Shown here piece by piece: positions 35,884 to 45,300 of a stretch of DNA of 64,000 bases. The DNA lies in assembly GCA_036012125.1 (NCBI GenBank), contig DASCOS010000004.1:62001-126000 (forward strand), in the 5' to 3' direction. This stretch comes from Vicinamibacterales bacterium (lineage in GTDB: Bacteria > Acidobacteriota > Vicinamibacteria > Vicinamibacterales > UBA823). Made by a program: the position numbers and the translations under genes. Position 1 is the stretch's first letter; every line of letters starts with the position of its first letter. Under the pieces are notes generated by a model. It saw nothing but the letters and a program-made list of their open reading frames with translations, was not told where the DNA came from and searched no databases.

Positions 35884-38800
35884 ATGACGAAGTTGGTCGA
35901 ACGGATGAAGACGCGCGTTTTTGCCTGCCTAGTGACGCTTGCACCTATTTTTTTTTTCGCCGGAACAGCGACGGGCCAGGATATATCACCCGATCATTAC
36001 GAGGGCCTTCGCTACCGGCATATCGGTCCGGTCGGAAACCGAATTGCTTCAGTGGCTGGGGTTTCGGGCAACCCAAACATTTATTACGTTGGCGCCGCGT
36101 CGGGTGGCGTCTGGAAGACTGTAGATGGTGGTCTGTTCTGGGAACCGGTGTTTGATGACCATCCATCCCACGCGATTGGCGCGCTGGCGGTTGCGGCCTC
36201 CGACCCTGAAATCGTCTGGGTTGGGACGGGCGAACCACACATCCGGTCGAATGTGACGATCGGTGATGGAGTGTGGAAGTCAACCGACGGCGGTAGCACG
36301 TGGAGCAACATGGGGCTCGGCGCAACCGGTCGGATTTCTCGCGTTCTCATTCATCCATCGGACCCGAACATCGTCTATGTCGGGGCTCTGGGCCACGCGC
36401 ACGCCTCGCAACCTGAGCGCGGGGTGTATCGGACCATGGATGGCGGTGAGACTTGGGAGCACATCCTTTTTGTAGATGAGAATACTGGTGCCTCAAGTGT
36501 TGAGATGGATCCAAACAACCCCAGAATCCTATATGCAGGGATGTGGCACGTTATCTTTAACACCTGGGGTCGCGAAAGCGGCGGGCCTGGTAGCGGATTG
36601 TTCGTGTCACGCGATGCGGGTGATACCTGGAGAAAACTTGAGGGCAATGGTTTACCTCTCCGAACCATCGGGAAAGTTGATGTCTGCCTGACGCCGGCCG
36701 ACTCCAACCGAATCTACGCGCTTATTGAGACTGGTGATGGGGTGCCACTAAATGGCGAGGAGACTGATAACGGTGAATTGTGGCGCTCGGATGATGGGGC
36801 CAAGACCTGGCAGCTTGTGACCTACGACCAGAATTTCGGTGGTCGGACCGCCTACTACAACAACTGTGCCGTCGCCCCAGACGATCCTGACGAAGCGTAT
36901 TTCCTAACTGCGCCGCTCGTAAAGTCGATTGACGGGGGGCAGACTGGCGTTGTTCAAAATGGCCGGCGGCGCCCGGGCGGCGATAACCACGACATCTGGA
37001 TTGATCCGACCAACGGCGACAGGATGATCATCGGTAATGACGGTGGTCTCGCTATTTCAGAGAACCGAGGTGCGACTTGGCTGCGGGTGAATCTGCCGAT
37101 TGCTCAGATGTACCACGTGACGACCGACACGAAAGTGCCCTACAACGTCTACGGTAATCGGCAGGACGGACCATCCTTTCGTGGGCCGAGCAACAGTCGA
37201 ACCGGGGGCTTCGGTGGTAGCCGCATTCCGCGTGGCATGTGGCACTCAGTCGGTGGAGGGGAGAGCGGTTTTGCAACCCCGGATCCGGTGGAGCCGGACA
37301 TCATTTGGTCATCGGCGTCCGGTTCCGGTGCGGTTGGCGGGATCGTCGTTAGGTTCGACGAGCGCACCCGACAATTCAGGCAAGTTGAGGTGTGGCCAGA
37401 GAGCACGATTGGATGGCCGGCCGAGACACTGCGTTACCGATTCCAGTGGACCTTCCCGCTGCTCATCTCGCCCCACGACCACGACACGATCTACGTAACC
37501 AGCCAGCATGTGCATCGGACGGTGAACGATGGGCAGAGTTGGGAGGTTATTAGCCCTGATTTAACGACGAATGATAAAAGCAAGCAGGGACTGTCTGGAG
37601 GTCTCACGCCTGACAACATCGGTGTTGAGTACTGCTGTGTTGTTTATGCCTTCGATGAGTCGCCGGCGCAGCCCGGTGTGTTCTACGCCGGGTCGAACGA
37701 CGGGCTCGTGCATGTCAGTCGTGACAATGGTCTTAGTTGGCAAGATGTCACGGCGAACATTCCCGACTTGCCGGAGCTTGGTGTTGTTCGGGGCATTGAT
37801 GCATCGAAGTGGGATGCTGGCAAGGCGTATCTCGCAGTTGAGTTCCACCAGGTGGGCAACTTTGCACCGTACGTCTACCGTACTGACAATTACGGTGAAT
37901 CGTGGACGAAGATCACTGATGGCATTTCTGACAGCGTCCTCAGCTTTGCACGAAGCATTCAGGAAGACCCGGTGCGCCCGGGCTTGGTGTACTTAGGTAC
38001 TGAGAACGCCGTCTATGTTTCGTTCAACGACGGCGACCAGTGGCAGCCGCTGCAAACGAACATGCCAGCCGCGCCGAACTACGGTCTTGTCATCCAGGAA
38101 CACTTCAACGACCTAGTCGTCGGAACCTACGGCCGGGGGTTCTGGATTCTTGACGACCTGTCCCCATTGCAACAACTCACACCGGAGGTGGCTAGCTCCG
38201 AGGCGCACTTATTTGAACCGCGCCCGACCTATCGCCTACATAACATTACGTCACCACAGGCGATGCCGAACGATCCGTCTGACGGTGAGAACCCACCGTA
38301 TGGTGCCTCGATCAACTACTGGCTCGGGTCTGATGGTCACGGTGACGTGAGTATTAGAATCGAAAACGACCGCGGCGAAACTGTTCGTATCCTCGATGGA
38401 ACTACGCACGAGGGGATCAACCGAGTTTGGTGGGACCTCCGAAGTGAACCGTCAGCAGAGATCAAGCTGCGGACGAAGCCGACCTACGGAGAGTGGTTGG
38501 ATCTGGGCGACGAGCGCTGGAGGTCGGGTGGTGGTGAAATCACTATTCTTGAACCACCGGGAACCTACACGGTTGTTCTGGACCTAGACGGCAGTGAACA
38601 GCGCCGGCAGCTTCAGGTTTTGAAAGACCCGAATTCCGAGGGAAGCGAGGACGACATCGCGGAACAAACCGCGCTGCTGTATCAACTACGTGACGATCAC
38701 GAACAGGTGACAGCGGCCATCAACCAACTGGAGTGGCTCCGCCGGCAGCTTTATGACCTGCAGGCGGTTCTGGCCGATGCTCCCGCAGGCCGTGACTCAC

Positions 38801-39123
38801 TCATTGAAGCGACCGAGGAAGTGGACGGTACCCTCATCGCGGTCGAGGAAAAGCTAGTCCAGATGAAGCTGACCGGCACCGGGCAGGATAATGTCCGATG
38901 GCCGACGATGTTGTCTGGACGGATCGGATATCTCATCAGGAATGTAGCCACCTACGATTTCCCGCCAAATGACCAGCAGCGCGAAGTGCAAGACGTGCTC
39001 GAAACGCGGATGCGGGATACGCTGGTCGAGGTGCGTAGAGCGATCGAGAATGTCAGGTCGCTCAACGAAACCCTGGCAGGGCAAGGGGTCCCGCCGGTCT
39101 TGATTGGAACACCGCAACCGTAA
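35884..39123 (+). CDS. Secreted BNR/sortilin-like beta-propeller protein
   Basis: 1079 residues from ATG 35884, which has an AGAGGGGG site upstream; an ATG nine codons earlier is less likely. A signal peptide (RVFACLVTLAPIFFFAGTATGQ) is followed by repeated BNR/Asp-box and VPS10-type blades (SVDGG-like GVWKTVDGGLFWEPVF, GVWKSTDGGSTWSN, YRTMDGGETWEH). The C-terminal about 330 residues include a beta-sandwich part and an alpha-helical segment near the end. Members are often annotated glycosyl hydrolase without proof. It is abundant in Acidobacteriota. Function unknown; perhaps cell-surface binding or degradation of polymers. Confidence 0.85.
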   Translation: MTKLVERMKTRVFACLVTLAPIFFFAGTATGQDISPDHYEGLRYRHIGPVGNRIASVAGVSGNPNIYYVGAASGGVWKTVDGGLFWEPVFDDHPSHAIGALAVAASDPEIVWVGTGEPHIRSNVTIGDGVWKSTDGGSTWSNMGLGATGRISRVLIHPSDPNIVYVGALGHAHASQPERGVYRTMDGGETWEHILFVDENTGASSVEMDPNNPRILYAGMWHVIFNTWGRESGGPGSGLFVSRDAGDTWRKLEGNGLPLRTIGKVDVCLTPADSNRIYALIETGDGVPLNGEETDNGELWRSDDGAKTWQLVTYDQNFGGRTAYYNNCAVAPDDPDEAYFLTAPLVKSIDGGQTGVVQNGRRRPGGDNHDIWIDPTNGDRMIIGNDGGLAISENRGATWLRVNLPIAQMYHVTTDTKVPYNVYGNRQDGPSFRGPSNSRTGGFGGSRIPRGMWHSVGGGESGFATPDPVEPDIIWSSASGSGAVGGIVVRFDERTRQFRQVEVWPESTIGWPAETLRYRFQWTFPLLISPHDHDTIYVTSQHVHRTVNDGQSWEVISPDLTTNDKSKQGLSGGLTPDNIGVEYCCVVYAFDESPAQPGVFYAGSNDGLVHVSRDNGLSWQDVTANIPDLPELGVVRGIDASKWDAGKAYLAVEFHQVGNFAPYVYRTDNYGESWTKITDGISDSVLSFARSIQEDPVRPGLVYLGTENAVYVSFNDGDQWQPLQTNMPAAPNYGLVIQEHFNDLVVGTYGRGFWILDDLSPLQQLTPEVASSEAHLFEPRPTYRLHNITSPQAMPNDPSDGENPPYGASINYWLGSDGHGDVSIRIENDRGETVRILDGTTHEGINRVWWDLRSEPSAEIKLRTKPTYGEWLDLGDERWRSGGGEITILEPPGTYTVVLDLDGSEQRRQLQVLKDPNSEGSEDDIAEQTALLYQLRDDHEQVTAAINQLEWLRRQLYDLQAVLADAPAGRDSLIEATEEVDGTLIAVEEKLVQMKLTGTGQDNVRWPTMLSGRIGYLIRNVATYDFPPNDQQREVQDVLETRMRDTLVEVRRAIENVRSLNETLAGQGVPPVLIGTPQP

Positions 39124-39179
39124 TGGAACGGTAAACAACCGAGGGGTGTGTCGATCCGTCGCACCCTTCTTTCATCACG

Positions 39180-40508
39180 ATGACCAATGTAGGTAACGGT
39201 GGGAGCAAACCGCTCGGTCTAACGACGGCCACGGCGTTCGTTATTGCGGCGATGGTCGGCACTGGCGTTTTCACGACGCTCGGGTTTCAGGTTGCCGACA
39301 TCCGGTCACCGTTCGCCATTATGATGCTGTGGCTCGTTGGTGGGGTGGTCGCACTATGTGGCGCGCTCAGCTACGGCGAGCTGGGAGCAGCACTACCACG
39401 CTCAGGCGGTGAGTATCACATCCTCCGTCGGGTCTACACGCCGGCGTTGGGGTTTTTGGCCGGGTGGGTCTCGGCGACAGTTGGGTTTGCCGGGCCGTCG
39501 GCTTTGGCTGCTATAGCCTTGGCGTCATACACCGACGCGTTCATTCCTGGCCTGCCTGCAAAACATCTAGCCGCTGGGGCGGTGCTTACTTTCACGCTGA
39601 TCCACGCGTCGAGCCTCCGGGTTGGCGCCCTGTTCCAAAACGTGCTGACCGGTCTGAAGGTGTGTCTCATCTTGGGATTTATCGTCGCTGCCTTCACTGT
39701 CGACCGCGCGCAGGAATTGTCGCTAGTGCCGCAGGTAGGAGTCCTCGGCGTCATGACCGGACCAGCCTTTGCGGTAGCGCTGATCTTCGTTTCCTACGCC
39801 TACACGGGTTGGAACGCGGCGATTTACGTCATCGATGAGATTGACCAACCAAGCCGCACGCTGCCGCGAGCGTTGCTTCTTGGCACTGGCGTGGTCACCG
39901 TACTCTACGTGCTGCTCAACTACGTGTTTCTCCGGACTGTTGCGATGGACCAACTGGCTGGTCAGATCGAAGTCGGTTTCTTGGCGGGCGTGCAGATCTT
40001 CGGCGAGGCCGGCGGGCAGATCACGGCCGCCATCATCGCAGGTCTACTAGCTTCGACTGTGAGTGCCTATGTTTTCCTGGGGCCAAGAATCTTAATGGTA
40101 ATGGGCGAAGACATTCCGGCGTTGGCGTGGCTGTCGGTGAAGAGTAGGCGCGGCTTGCCTGTGAACGCCTTCATTTTTCAGACAGTCCTAGCTCTCACGT
40201 TTATCTATACATCCACGTTTCCTCAAGTGCTTCTCTACGCGTCGATCTTGCTGACCATGATCTCAACTTTGGCTGTCGCTGGTGTGTACGTTCTCCGGTC
40301 AACCGAGCCTAACCTGGTGCGGCCATACCGAACTTGGGGCTACCCGGTCACGCCTGCCATCTACCTAGCAGTTAACGTCTGGGCACTAACGTTCGTGCTG
40401 ATGAATGAGACGTTCGCCTCACTCGTCGGTCTTGGTATCCTTGGCGTCGGCCTTGTGCTGTATGCGGTTATGCAGCGTTTGATTTTTTCACGTGTTCCTT
40501 TAGACTAA
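39180..40508 (+). CDS. APC-family amino acid permease
   Basis: 442 residues, 12 helices. The consensus TM1 stretch GLTTATAFVIAAMVGTGVFTTLG and the YGELGAALPRSGGEYHILRR motif after TM2 identify the amino acid-polyamine-organocation superfamily. The segment FVSYAYTGWNAAIYVIDEI corresponds to the TM6 region. Substrate unknown. It follows the BNR gene by 56 bases. Confidence 0.92.
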   Translation: MTNVGNGGSKPLGLTTATAFVIAAMVGTGVFTTLGFQVADIRSPFAIMMLWLVGGVVALCGALSYGELGAALPRSGGEYHILRRVYTPALGFLAGWVSATVGFAGPSALAAIALASYTDAFIPGLPAKHLAAGAVLTFTLIHASSLRVGALFQNVLTGLKVCLILGFIVAAFTVDRAQELSLVPQVGVLGVMTGPAFAVALIFVSYAYTGWNAAIYVIDEIDQPSRTLPRALLLGTGVVTVLYVLLNYVFLRTVAMDQLAGQIEVGFLAGVQIFGEAGGQITAAIIAGLLASTVSAYVFLGPRILMVMGEDIPALAWLSVKSRRGLPVNAFIFQTVLALTFIYTSTFPQVLLYASILLTMISTLAVAGVYVLRSTEPNLVRPYRTWGYPVTPAIYLAVNVWALTFVLMNETFASLVGLGILGVGLVLYAVMQRLIFSRVPLD

Positions 40509-40513
40509 CCAGG

Positions 40514-40912
40514 ATGTCTCTGTTTCGCCGACGAATGGCTCGGTGTTGTGTTTTTACCCTCTTGGTCCAGATGACCGTGCTGCTGACGGCTGTGCTGGCG
40601 TGCTGCCAAGACAACTGTCTGATGCACCATGGCTCTCAAGCGACCGAACACCACAGTAGTGACCTGCGGAGTGGTGCGCATTGCGCAATGCAAGATATGG
40701 ACTCGGCAGGAAGTGCTGACCTAGCCGACTTAGGTTTTCGTTGCGCCTGCAGTGATGATCAGGCGATTGATCTGTTACTAGGTGCGTCTGGCATCCTCGT
40801 ATCCAAGCAATTGATTCACAACGTTAATAGCGTCCACGGCCGTTTGGCTTTATTCCTGCCTTTGCCTATCGAAATACCTGGAGACCTTTCTCCTCACCCC
40901 CCTCGCCTATAA
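40514..40912 (+). CDS. Small exported Cys/His/Met-rich protein (copper cluster)
   Basis: 132 residues, five bases after the permease stop. An N-terminal hydrophobic segment (CCVFTLLVQMTVLLTAVLACC) could be a signal peptide or anchor. Several potential metal ligands follow: CLMHHGS, HHSSD, HCAMQDMD and RCACSDD. Its position just before copC and copD suggests a periplasmic copper-binding role; that is inferred. I do not recognise a named family, though DUF2946-like proteins have similar composition. Confidence 0.65.
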   Translation: MSLFRRRMARCCVFTLLVQMTVLLTAVLACCQDNCLMHHGSQATEHHSSDLRSGAHCAMQDMDSAGSADLADLGFRCACSDDQAIDLLLGASGILVSKQLIHNVNSVHGRLALFLPLPIEIPGDLSPHPPRL

Positions 40913-40978
40913 CTGGCTTAGCCTCGATTCACTCAAAGTTTCCCTTGGAAACACAACAGCGAGCGCTCATCTAGCATC

Positions 40979-41040
40979 CGCAGTTGGTGTATTTCGGTTT
41001 GGGGAACTGCGAGTTTGGAGTTACGACTTTTTAATTTTTT
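40979..41040 (+). promoter_or_regulatory. Hairpin plus T-tracts upstream of copC
   Basis: CGCAGTT (40979-40985) pairs with AACTGCG (41005-41011). After 16 bases a T-run, AA and a second T-run lead straight into the GGAGGT ribosome site of copC at 41042-41047. It might act as a weak terminator or leader control element. The spacing between stem and T-run is too long for a standard intrinsic terminator. Confidence 0.3.
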
Positions 41041-41052
41041 TGGAGGTGTATT

Positions 41053-41427
41053 TTGAAACGAAAAACCAGATGGATTCTTGGCGTCGGAATTACCGTGTTT
41101 CTTTTTGGGCCTACTCTTGCTGCCCACTTGGCCGTCACCAAGACTGAGCCGGAAGCTAACACCACCGTAGAGTCGCCATCACTCGTGCAAATTTGGTTCA
41201 CGCAGAAACCAGAACTGGTGGTGAGCACACTAAACTTGAAACAGGGCGACTTAGACGTCTCGATTAGTGACGTTGAGGCTGGTAGGGATAACTCACTTGT
41301 CGCTAGGGTGGACGATGTTCTGCCGTCGGGCAATTACATCGTAGAGTGGAAGACCGCCGGCGATGATGGCCATGTTCTAAGAGGCGAATTTTCCTTCAGT
41401 GTGTCAAATGTTGTTGCTCAACGGTAA
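41053..41427 (+). CDS. copC: Copper resistance protein CopC
   Basis: 124 residues; TTG 41053 with GGAGGT five bases upstream. The signal peptide (RWILGVGITVFLFGPTLAA) is cut just before His25, giving an N-terminal histidine as in Cu(II)-binding CopC proteins (mature HLAVTKTEPEAN). The conserved C-terminal Asp105 and His107 (DDGHVLRGEFSFSV) complete the Cu(II) site. The methionine-rich Cu(I) loop of PcoC/CopC is absent, so this is the Cu(II)-only type. It hands copper to, or works with, the membrane protein CopD encoded next. Confidence 0.92.
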   Translation: MKRKTRWILGVGITVFLFGPTLAAHLAVTKTEPEANTTVESPSLVQIWFTQKPELVVSTLNLKQGDLDVSISDVEAGRDNSLVARVDDVLPSGNYIVEWKTAGDDGHVLRGEFSFSVSNVVAQR

Positions 41428-41468
41428 CTGACTGGGATGAGTTATAGAACCGCAAGGTTTGATTCAAG

Positions 41469-42389
41469 ATGACACCTGAGACTGCCGTTACTGCCCTGTC
41501 AGGAGCCACGCGTTGGATGGCCTATGTAGGCGGCGTCCTTGCGGTTGGGGCATGCGGTTTTCGGTTCGCCGTGCTAACTGCTGTGCGCCGTTGCGAGGGG
41601 TCTGGTCAGTTCCACCGACGGGCCAGTCAAATAGGCCTCGGCGGCGCCATGCTGTTCTTTGTTGCCTCGCTCAGTCGGATTTATGTCCAGACCTACGTGT
41701 TCTTCGGTTCTGAACAAACCATCACAGTCGACTTATTACGAACGGTTGTTTTCCAAACCCGTTGGGGCAGCGGATGGATGTGGCAGTTTGCTGCCTCGGC
41801 GGCGTGTGTGGTCGCGTATTTGGCAATCCTTAGGTCGCCTCGACTTGGCTGGCCAGCGGCAATTCTCACAGGATTGGCGATATGCGCGACGAGTCCGCTG
41901 ACCGGTCACGCGATGAGCCACGTCGTCCCTTGGCAGGCGGTGTCGTTGCAAGCATTGCATTTGGCCGGTTCAGGTCTTTGGCTTGGGACGCTAGTCATCG
42001 TTTTCTCCGTCATTGTCTGGCCACCAACTGATGGTGAGGCTCGTCCGCTAATTCAAGAGCCAACTGTCGTGGTGAATGCATTCTCTCGGGTGGCGCTTGC
42101 TGGTTGTGGTCTTTTAGTTGTTACCGGTTGTTTGACGACCTGGCTCTACATTGATGAAATGACCGTGCTGTGGACCACTGCTTACGGTCAGACTCTTCTA
42201 ACCAAATTAGGACTGTTTCTAGCCGTTGCGTCCTTGGGGGCGTACAATTGGCGACGACTCAAGCCCCATCTAGGTAGTCCCAGTAAGACAGCGTCACTTC
42301 TTCGATCCGTAGCCGCAGAATTGGTGCTGGCTGGCATAGTCCTAGCGGTGACGGCGTTCTTAGTGGGGTTACCATTACTCGCGCAATGA
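41469..42389 (+). CDS. copD: Copper resistance protein CopD
   Basis: 306 residues, about eight membrane helices. The conserved His-containing elements SGHAMxH and QALHLxxxGLWLGTL are present as TGHAMSHVVPWQAVSLQALHLAGSGLWLGTLV. CopD is thought to move copper across the inner membrane, probably inward for cuproenzyme assembly when paired with CopC. It follows copC by 41 bases. Confidence 0.92.
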   Translation: MTPETAVTALSGATRWMAYVGGVLAVGACGFRFAVLTAVRRCEGSGQFHRRASQIGLGGAMLFFVASLSRIYVQTYVFFGSEQTITVDLLRTVVFQTRWGSGWMWQFAASAACVVAYLAILRSPRLGWPAAILTGLAICATSPLTGHAMSHVVPWQAVSLQALHLAGSGLWLGTLVIVFSVIVWPPTDGEARPLIQEPTVVVNAFSRVALAGCGLLVVTGCLTTWLYIDEMTVLWTTAYGQTLLTKLGLFLAVASLGAYNWRRLKPHLGSPSKTASLLRSVAAELVLAGIVLAVTAFLVGLPLLAQ

Positions 42390-42466
42390 GGATCGCTATC
42401 GTGTCCGCGCCAGACTGTTTACACTAGAGAGTTTGTGATTTCCGATTGATTTGCCAAAGGAGCGTT

Positions 42467-42658
42467 ATGGCTGCGTATACCTGTCCGAAGTGTGGGATGA
42501 GCGTGGGGACGATGACCTGTGGAAAGTGCGGGAAAGAGTTAGTGCACGATACGTTGATTTTAGATGGGAAGGCCGTGCACATTTCGAAGTGCCCTGATGA
42601 TCACGGCAAGATTAAGTCGCCGATGTGTTGCGGCGAAGATATGACTTGCGCCGTGTAA
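42467..42658 (+). CDS. 63-residue metal-binding protein
   Basis: ATG 42467 with AAAGGAG at 42456-42462. Two CxxC pairs (YTCPKCGMSV, TCGKCGKEL) form a likely zinc ribbon. The C-terminus adds CPDDHGKIKSP and MCCGEDMTC, a Cys/Met cluster suited to soft metals such as Cu(I). There is no signal peptide. Proteins with this CCGxxMxC tail occur beside copper genes, and it ends the copC-copD cluster just before a strong terminator. A cytoplasmic copper buffer or sensor is inferred. Confidence 0.8.
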   Translation: MAAYTCPKCGMSVGTMTCGKCGKELVHDTLILDGKAVHISKCPDDHGKIKSPMCCGEDMTCAV

Positions 42659-42679
42659 CTGCGGGCATTTAATAGCAGG

Positions 42680-42719
42680 AAAAAGGAGGCAGAGACATTA
42701 ATTTCTGCCTCCTTTTTTT
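42680..42719. terminator. Strong bidirectional intrinsic terminator
   Basis: GGAGGCAGA (42685-42693) pairs with TCTGCCTCC (42704-42712) with a 10-base loop, flanked by A5 on one side and a run of T on the other, so it works as an intrinsic terminator on both strands. It stands 22 bases after the small metal-binding gene and directly abuts the TAG stop of the convergent hydrolase at 42720. Confidence 0.93.
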
Positions 42720-43622
42720 CTAGTCACTCAATGTGCGGGATAGGTAGCTCTTCAGACGCTGCCATGCATTGAGGGCGGGTTCTGTGCGTGTATCAGGTTC
42801 TTGGTCTACAAACAGCCAGAACCCGTGGTTCACCTCGTCGTAGATGTGGACATCATTCTCAATATTGGCCGTCCGTAATGCCTCGACGAACTGTTCGACA
42901 TCTTGGGGCGGAATCCCTGCATCCTCCGCAGCGAATGTACCATAGACCTCATGCGTGATCCGCTGCAGTATCTCTGGATCCTGCACGAGTTGCCCATAAA
43001 ACATTGCTGTGCCTTCGTGCATGTCACCGTCAAGACCATAGCTCAGCGCGATCCCGCCGCCAAAACACCAACCCATTACCGCGACCTTACCGCTCGTGTC
43101 GACTCGGTCGCGTAGATAGGCGGCCGAGACGTTCAGGTTGGTGACCACCTGATCCATGTTTGCCCGAGCCTCTCGGGTCAAGGCACGATTTTCGTCAGGG
43201 TTACTTCCTGTTCGACCCTGAAAGAGATCGGCCGCAAGTGCGACATAGCCTTCTGCTGCGAGTGCATCAGCCACTTGACGCACCCGGTCTTTTAGGCCGT
43301 CCCACTCATGCACCAAGATAATCGCAGGGTGTGGTCCGTCACCATCGGGTAGCGCAAGATAACCTGTGGTTGCGGTATCTCCAGGTAGGTAATGGAGCGC
43401 CTGACCCTGTGGGGGCGGTGCGGTACCGAGTAAGGCGGCCGGCAACTCGTCGTCGGTCGTTGGCTCATGCACAATGCGCAGTTCTGCTGAAGGCGCCGGC
43501 GTTTCCTCGGTGGCCTCATCAGCCGGGGCTTCACCATCTGCGCAGGCGCCGGCGAGACTGAAACTACTAGCCAGCAGCGCTGACAAAAAGCCGCGCATCC
43601 AAAAAGACATTGTGGTTGACAT
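42720..43622 (-). CDS. Dienelactone hydrolase-family lipoprotein
   Basis: 300 residues. A lipobox (SLAGAC) puts the lipidated cysteine near residue 27, and an acidic Pro/Glu/Ala linker follows. The dienelactone hydrolase-type alpha/beta domain has a cysteine nucleophile in MGWCFGGGIAL and a histidine in VNHGFWLF, with VHEWDGL in place of the oxyanion-strand motif. ATG 43622 has AAGGAG at ideal spacing. Being exported, it is unlikely to act in a cytoplasmic aromatic pathway; substrate unknown. Confidence 0.9.
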   Translation of the reverse strand: MSTTMSFWMRGFLSALLASSFSLAGACADGEAPADEATEETPAPSAELRIVHEPTTDDELPAALLGTAPPPQGQALHYLPGDTATTGYLALPDGDGPHPAIILVHEWDGLKDRVRQVADALAAEGYVALAADLFQGRTGSNPDENRALTREARANMDQVVTNLNVSAAYLRDRVDTSGKVAVMGWCFGGGIALSYGLDGDMHEGTAMFYGQLVQDPEILQRITHEVYGTFAAEDAGIPPQDVEQFVEALRTANIENDVHIYDEVNHGFWLFVDQEPDTRTEPALNAWQRLKSYLSRTLSD

Positions 43623-43821
43623 GATTTATCTCCTTCAAAATCACTCAGGCTTGCAGTTATCTTGGTAAGCCCTGATCAATCTATCACGCTGCAACACTCC
43701 AGAGTGACACTCACTGCAAATGCGTTGTCCTCTCGTTCATCGAGCGTGCTCGCATCGAGGGAATCTATGTCGACCAGCCAATTTTTGCCACCTGTGGCAT
43801 GATTGACTGGATCACCTGTTC

Positions 43822-45300
43822 TTGGAATGTCTTACTAAAGATATCCGCTTGGCGAAACTTCTTAACGAATCTGTCGTGTCGGAGCCTAAAGACCTGTTGC
43901 CCGAGGTCGGAATTGATGACCTCGAAGAACCCTTGCGTGCAGGGGCAGCCCGCGCGGGTTGGACGACTCTCATGCCAGTGCAGGCGATGGCGATTCCGTA
44001 TCTGCTGGCCCGCCGGGACATGCTGATTCAAGCTCGGACTGGCAGCGGCAAGACCGGTGCGTTTTTACTGCCGATGCTAAAACGCCTGGATCGATCGCAT
44101 CCTCACTGCCAAGCTCTCGTGCTTGTGCCGACCCGCGAACTCGCGAGACAGGTGTGGCATGAGGCCGAGACGCTCTGCGGGGATGCTGGTCTGCGCCACG
44201 TTCCAGTCTACGGTGGTGTTGGTTACGGCCCGCAGGTTGACGCGCTACGCGACGGGGCGCACATCATCGTAGGCACACCGGGTCGCGTGCTTGACCATTT
44301 ACTCAAACGGACGATGTCGTTCAAGCACCTCAAGATGGTCATCTTTGATGAGGCCGACAGGATGTTGTCGATGGGCTTCTATCCGGACATGAAGGAAATG
44401 CAACGGCACTTTCCGGAGCGTCGACTGCACAGCTGTATGTTCTCAGCGACCTTTCCAGACTTTGTCATGCGCACTGCTCGGGAGTTCCTTCACGAGCCCG
44501 AGTTCCTATCCCTCAGCCGCGACCACGTCCATGTGACTGATACCGAGCACGTGTACTACATTGTGCCCGGGATGGATAAGGACCGCAGTCTAATGCGTAT
44601 TATCGAACTGGAAAATCCGACGTCAGCCATCATTTTCTCGAACACGAAGTCGATGGTGCACTACGTGTCCAATCTGCTGAAGAACTTTGGTTACGACGCT
44701 GACGAATTGAGCGCGGATTTATCCCAGGCTGAGCGCGAACGCGTGCTAAAGCGTGTGCGACAGGGATCGCTTCGGTTTCTCGTGGCAACCGACGTAGCCG
44801 CACGTGGGCTCGACATTCCCGACTTGTCGCACGTCATTCAGTATGAGCCACCAGCCGACATCGAAGGTTACATTCATCGTGCGGGCCGGACCGGTCGGGC
44901 CGGTGCGACCGGCATCGCCATGTCGCTTGTCACAGAATTAGAGTGGTTCACGCTGAATAAGATTGCAAAGGCCTTTGGTATTGAGATGCAGGAACGCCCC
45001 TTGCCAACGCCGTCGGATGTAGAAACGTTGGTGGCGGAACGTGTCACCGTCCTACTCGAGGCAAGACTCCGAGACCGGGATGCGCTGAAACGTGAGCGGA
45101 GCCAGCGATTTATTGCGCTTGCCCGGCAACTGGCTGAGAACGAAGACGAGTCTGCGCTCATTGCCATGTTGCTTGATGACTACTACCAACAGAGCCTTCA
45201 TGCGCCACTTCACCGACCAACTGAACCGCCGCTACCCAAGAAAAAGGTCGGCACCCCCCGACCGCGACGGCGTTCTTCGGGACGCTCACCGCGTCGATGA
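43822..45300 (+). CDS. DEAD-box ATP-dependent RNA helicase
   Basis: 492 residues. Q-motif region (GWTTLMPVQAMAIP), Walker A (ARTGSGKT), PTRELARQ, TPGRVLDHL, DEAD (FDEADRML), SAT (FSATFPD), and the domain 2 motifs ARGLDIPD and HRAGRTGRAG are all present. The C-terminus is Pro/Arg/Lys-rich and basic (PRPRRRSSGRSPRR), as in RhlE/CsdA-type helicases that bind ribosomal RNA. The TTG at 43822 is the first start in frame; a shorter GTG start around residue 19 is possible. The stop overlaps the start of the channel gene. Confidence 0.93.
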   Translation: MECLTKDIRLAKLLNESVVSEPKDLLPEVGIDDLEEPLRAGAARAGWTTLMPVQAMAIPYLLARRDMLIQARTGSGKTGAFLLPMLKRLDRSHPHCQALVLVPTRELARQVWHEAETLCGDAGLRHVPVYGGVGYGPQVDALRDGAHIIVGTPGRVLDHLLKRTMSFKHLKMVIFDEADRMLSMGFYPDMKEMQRHFPERRLHSCMFSATFPDFVMRTAREFLHEPEFLSLSRDHVHVTDTEHVYYIVPGMDKDRSLMRIIELENPTSAIIFSNTKSMVHYVSNLLKNFGYDADELSADLSQAERERVLKRVRQGSLRFLVATDVAARGLDIPDLSHVIQYEPPADIEGYIHRAGRTGRAGATGIAMSLVTELEWFTLNKIAKAFGIEMQERPLPTPSDVETLVAERVTVLLEARLRDRDALKRERSQRFIALARQLAENEDESALIAMLLDDYYQQSLHAPLHRPTEPPLPKKKVGTPRPRRRSSGRSPRR

